In this document: piece after piece, positions 61,991-64,000 of the stretch | Layout: every line of letters starts with the position of its first letter | Numbering within the stretch: the first letter of the stretch is position 1 | Source of the DNA: Rhizobium croatiense | Lineage (GTDB): Bacteria > Pseudomonadota > Alphaproteobacteria > Rhizobiales > Rhizobiaceae | Direction: 5' to 3' | DNA: 64,000 nt | NCBI RefSeq assembly: GCF_019793465.1 | Contig: NZ_JAILYJ010000021.1 | Location: forward strand, 41,406 to 105,405 | Made by a program: the position numbers and the translations under genes | Notes under the pieces: generated by a model | What the model saw: only the letters and a program-made list of their open reading frames with translations | What the model was told of the DNA's origin: nothing | Databases searched by the model: none

Positions 61991-63229
61991 ATGGCAAGCA
62001 CGCTGACCGAGGCCATCGGCGCCGAGCGCAGTTCCCTATCTGTAGCTGCGCCAGGGCGCGATACACGGCTTGACGTGCTGCGTGGCCTCGCCTTGATCAT
62101 GATCTTCATCAATCATGTTCCCGGGCAGTTCTTCGAATATGCCACGACGAAGAATTTCGGCTTTTCCGATGCCGCCGAGGCCTTCGTGCTGATATCGGGT
62201 ATTGCCGTCGGCCTTGCCTACGGCTCTCGCTTTCAGCCGGGCACCCGGCTCAGAATGGCGACCAAGGCGGCAAAGCGGGCCTTCACGCTCTACCTCGCCC
62301 ATATGATCACGACCTTCATGACGCTGGCGCTGTTCATCTGCGGCGCCTGGCTGTTCCACCGGCCCGGACTGCTTGTCGAAATCAATATTCTGGCGGTTCT
62401 GATGAACCTCAAGGACGGTATCCCGGCGCTGCTCCTGCTCGGCCACCAGATCGGCTACAACAATATCCTGCCCATGTACGGGGCGCTGCTGCTGATGGTG
62501 CCCATCCTCCTTCTCCTGAACGAGCGAAGCCCGCTGCTGGCGCTTGCCGTCTCGGGCACGGTCTGGCTGCTCGCCGGCATTTATCAGGTGGCGCCGCACA
62601 ACATGCTGATCGAAGGCTATTGGTTCCTCAATCCGCTGTCGTGGCAGTTCCTGTTTTCGATCGGTATCGTCTCGATCCTGCATATCAAGCGCGGCGGCCG
62701 GATCCCGCGGCATCCGCTATTGCTTGCGGTCGCCGCCGCTTACGTCGTGCTGTCCTTCGTCTGGGTGACAGGTCATCTCTGGATTTTCGGCAACTCGCTG
62801 GCAGCGCTCGGCCTGCCGCCTGTTATCACCGGTTTCGACAAGACCTTCCTGTCGCTGCCGCGGCTGCTGCATGTGCTGGCGCTGACCTATCTGATTATCA
62901 GCATCCCCGCATGCTCCCGCATCCTGCGGCGTCCCGCGGACCACCCGCTGACGATCCTCGGCCGCCATTCGCTCAACATCTTTGTCGCCGGCACGATCCT
63001 CGCCATGGTCGGCCAGGTGGTGCTCTACATCACCAATAAGGATCCGCTGGTCGGCCCGATCTTCGTCATCGCCGGCATTGCGACGCAATTCACCTATGCC
63101 TACTATCTCGAGCACAAGCGTCAGCAGGGCAAGGTCAAGAGTAAGCTCGTCACCGAGGTTGCCGCCGTCCCGGTGCCCGTGCGCATCGGCGGAGCGGCAA
63201 ACACCTATCGCCGCACCAATCGGAAATAG
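61991..63229 (+). CDS. OpgC-type glucan modification membrane protein
   Basis: 412-residue acyltransferase-like integral membrane protein with about ten helices: RLDVLRGLALIMIFINHVPG, FSDAAEAFVLISGIAVGLAY, LPMYGALLLMVPILLLLNER, and ILGRHSLNIFVAGTILAMV. OpgC adds succinyl groups to osmoregulated periplasmic glucans in E. coli. Position 101 bases after ndvB points to anionic substitution of the cyclic glucan. Start ATG at 61991 with AGGAGACACC before it; the frame extends upstream into ndvB shadow. Confidence 0.9.
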   Translation: MASTLTEAIGAERSSLSVAAPGRDTRLDVLRGLALIMIFINHVPGQFFEYATTKNFGFSDAAEAFVLISGIAVGLAYGSRFQPGTRLRMATKAAKRAFTLYLAHMITTFMTLALFICGAWLFHRPGLLVEINILAVLMNLKDGIPALLLLGHQIGYNNILPMYGALLLMVPILLLLNERSPLLALAVSGTVWLLAGIYQVAPHNMLIEGYWFLNPLSWQFLFSIGIVSILHIKRGGRIPRHPLLLAVAAAYVVLSFVWVTGHLWIFGNSLAALGLPPVITGFDKTFLSLPRLLHVLALTYLIISIPACSRILRRPADHPLTILGRHSLNIFVAGTILAMVGQVVLYITNKDPLVGPIFVIAGIATQFTYAYYLEHKRQQGKVKSKLVTEVAAVPVPVRIGGAANTYRRTNRK

Positions 63230-63254
63230 CAGCCAGCCTTGCCTTTATATAAGT

Positions 63255-63288
63255 GAGCCGGCGGGCCATGCCCGCCGGCTCAGTTTTT
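63255..63288. terminator. Terminator between opgC and the VOC gene
   Basis: Perfect 11-bp stem GAGCCGGCGGG / CCCGCCGGCTC with 5-base loop, followed by AGTTTTTG. It serves opgC on the plus strand, and the VOC stop codon lies in its right arm, so it may act in both directions. Confidence 0.85.
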
Positions 63289-63633
63289 GTGAACGAGGAT
63301 GTTCACCAGCCTGCCCAGGGGATCGCGTGTATAAAAGCGCCTGACGCCCCATGGCTCGTCCACCGGACCGTATTCGATCGGAAAACCGGCGGCCGACATC
63401 GCCGCGAAAGCGGCATCCAGATCGTCGACTTCGATCGAGAGGTCCGGCACCGGCGTGCCGGAGCCGCCTTGGCTGGCGACGCTCACCTGAACGTTCATAG
63501 GCCTCGCGGCGCCGAAGGTGGTGATCCAGCCGTGATCCATGATGACCTCGAGACCGAGGATATCCTGATAGAACCGCCGCGCCGGCGTGATGTCGGGTGC
63601 CGCAATATTGGCGACGATGCGCAGGACCTTCAT
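63280..63633 (-). CDS. VOC/glyoxalase-fold protein
   Basis: 117-residue vicinal-oxygen-chelate protein: VANIAAPDITPARRFYQDIL, GLEVIMDHGWITTF, LSIEVDDLDAAFAAMSAAGF and RFYTRDPLGRLVNILVH. It has the beta-alpha-beta-beta-beta unit with a C-terminal Asp-Pro-x-Gly turn, as in dioxygenase/bleomycin-resistance relatives; a specific reaction cannot be named. GGAAAG precedes the ATG at 63633; the frame continues upstream into the repeat unit but is noncoding there. Confidence 0.88.
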   Translation of the reverse strand: MKVLRIVANIAAPDITPARRFYQDILGLEVIMDHGWITTFGAARPMNVQVSVASQGGSGTPVPDLSIEVDDLDAAFAAMSAAGFPIEYGPVDEPWGVRRFYTRDPLGRLVNILVHKN

Positions 63634-63733
63634 GGGCTTTCCTTCCGATGCTTGGACAAGGCGGAAGGTAGAAAGATCGGCAGGGTGGTCAATCGGGGCT
63701 TGGCTTGGAATGGCGACGTGGCGGCGTATGGCA

Positions 63734-63905
63734 CCCCTACTGCCCTGCCGAGCATCTCCCCACAGGTGGGGAGATTGGCTGCGCGCACCGACTTCCCCAA
63801 ACAACAACGAACCTGTGTTCCGCACAGCGACGGAAAGGGACTGCGGGGTCAACCTTTTGCCAATCTCCCCACCTGTGGGGGAGATGCCCGGCAGGGCAGA
63901 GCGAC
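63734..63905. repeat. RIME-like inverted repeat pair, intergenic copy
   Basis: Left arm 63734-63779 and right arm 63859-63905 are inverted copies (TGCCCTGCCGAGCATCTCCC, ACAGGTGGGGAGATTGGC and their reverse) around an 80-base core. Arm order is the same as in the ftsY copy. The cores share TGTGTTCCGC and a following GACGG with that copy. The right arm ends 12 bases from the transposase stop. Confidence 0.8.
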
Positions 63906-63916
63906 TGTCTTGGAAG

Positions 63917-64000
63917 TCAAGCGTTTTGCCATGCTTTCTGGTCCCGGATGATTGCGTTGAGGATGGTGAGCAGCTTGCGCATGGCAGCCACAGTTGCGAC
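63917..64000 (-). CDS. C-terminus of an IS110-family transposase, cut by the window edge
   Basis: The last 27 codons and TGA of a minus-strand frame running off the right edge: VATVAAMRKLLTILN, then AIIRDQKAWQNA. The AMRKLLTILNA..RD pattern is the usual end of IS110/IS116/IS902 transposases (DEDD-type recombinases). Whether the element is intact cannot be judged here. The stop lies 12 bases from a palindromic repeat arm. Confidence 0.75.
   Translation of the reverse strand, partial: VATVAAMRKLLTILNAIIRDQKAWQNA

Overview
The window is a GC-rich piece of alphaproteobacterial chromosome. Gene content and order (acnA, ccmABCDG, ftsY-mtaB-dapF, ffh, rpsP-rimM-trmD-rplS, leuC, a CenR-type regulator, ndvB) point to Rhizobiaceae, most likely the Rhizobium leguminosarum/etli group. 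The genus-level call is an inference from recognised proteins and from repeats of rhizobial type. Most of it is core genome. The accessory signals are small repeats, a few small unknown genes and the end of an IS110-type transposase at the right edge.

Layout. 1-6.8 kb: a truncated DUF1223 gene, aconitase, then a cytochrome c maturation operon (ccmA, B, C, D, G) with overlapping or closely spaced genes. 6.8-12.2 kb, minus strand: two membrane proteins (DUF2585, YciB), ftsY, mtaB, dapF and a small unknown gene. 12.4-20.6 kb, plus strand: a hairpin leader, ffh, an AroQ-type chorismate mutase, rpsP, rimM, trmD, rplS, two genes of an amino-acid ABC importer without an ATPase, and leuC. 20.8-30.3 kb: aldo/keto reductase, an L,D-transpeptidase divergent from a CenR-like regulator, a cyclic-nucleotide-domain protein, xthA, a LolA-like protein, ftsK, and glnK-amtB behind a sigma-54-type promoter. 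30.4-41.5 kb: tesB, a UbiH-type hydroxylase, a Trm112-like protein, a LON-domain protein, a thioredoxin-TPR protein, a ProX-type editing protein, tRNA-Gly(GCC), DUF6880, DUF2934, ThuA, galE-sulfatase and DUF1993. 41.9-52.0 kb: a CUT2 sugar importer, a membrane dipeptidase and a five-gene peptide importer. 52.2-64 kb: two small unknown genes, ndvB (2839 codons), opgC, a VOC protein, a repeat unit and the transposase end.

How the genes work together. Several pieces concern the envelope and the division apparatus: FtsK, FtsY/Ffh for membrane targeting, LolA, YciB, an L,D-transpeptidase beside a CenR-like regulator, and NdvB plus OpgC, which would make and substitute periplasmic cyclic beta-1,2-glucans. 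glnK-amtB is the nitrogen-regulated ammonium module. The dipeptidase plus peptide importer look like an uptake-and-cleavage unit.

The least ordinary feature is a palindromic repeat unit of the RIME kind (two inverted copies of about 41-46 bases around an 80-120 base core). It occurs once in intergenic DNA beside the transposase remnant and once inside the reading frame of ftsY, where it is translated in frame. No wholly new multi-gene system is evident. The in-frame repeat, the structured mRNA leaders and the small membrane genes before ndvB are the best leads.
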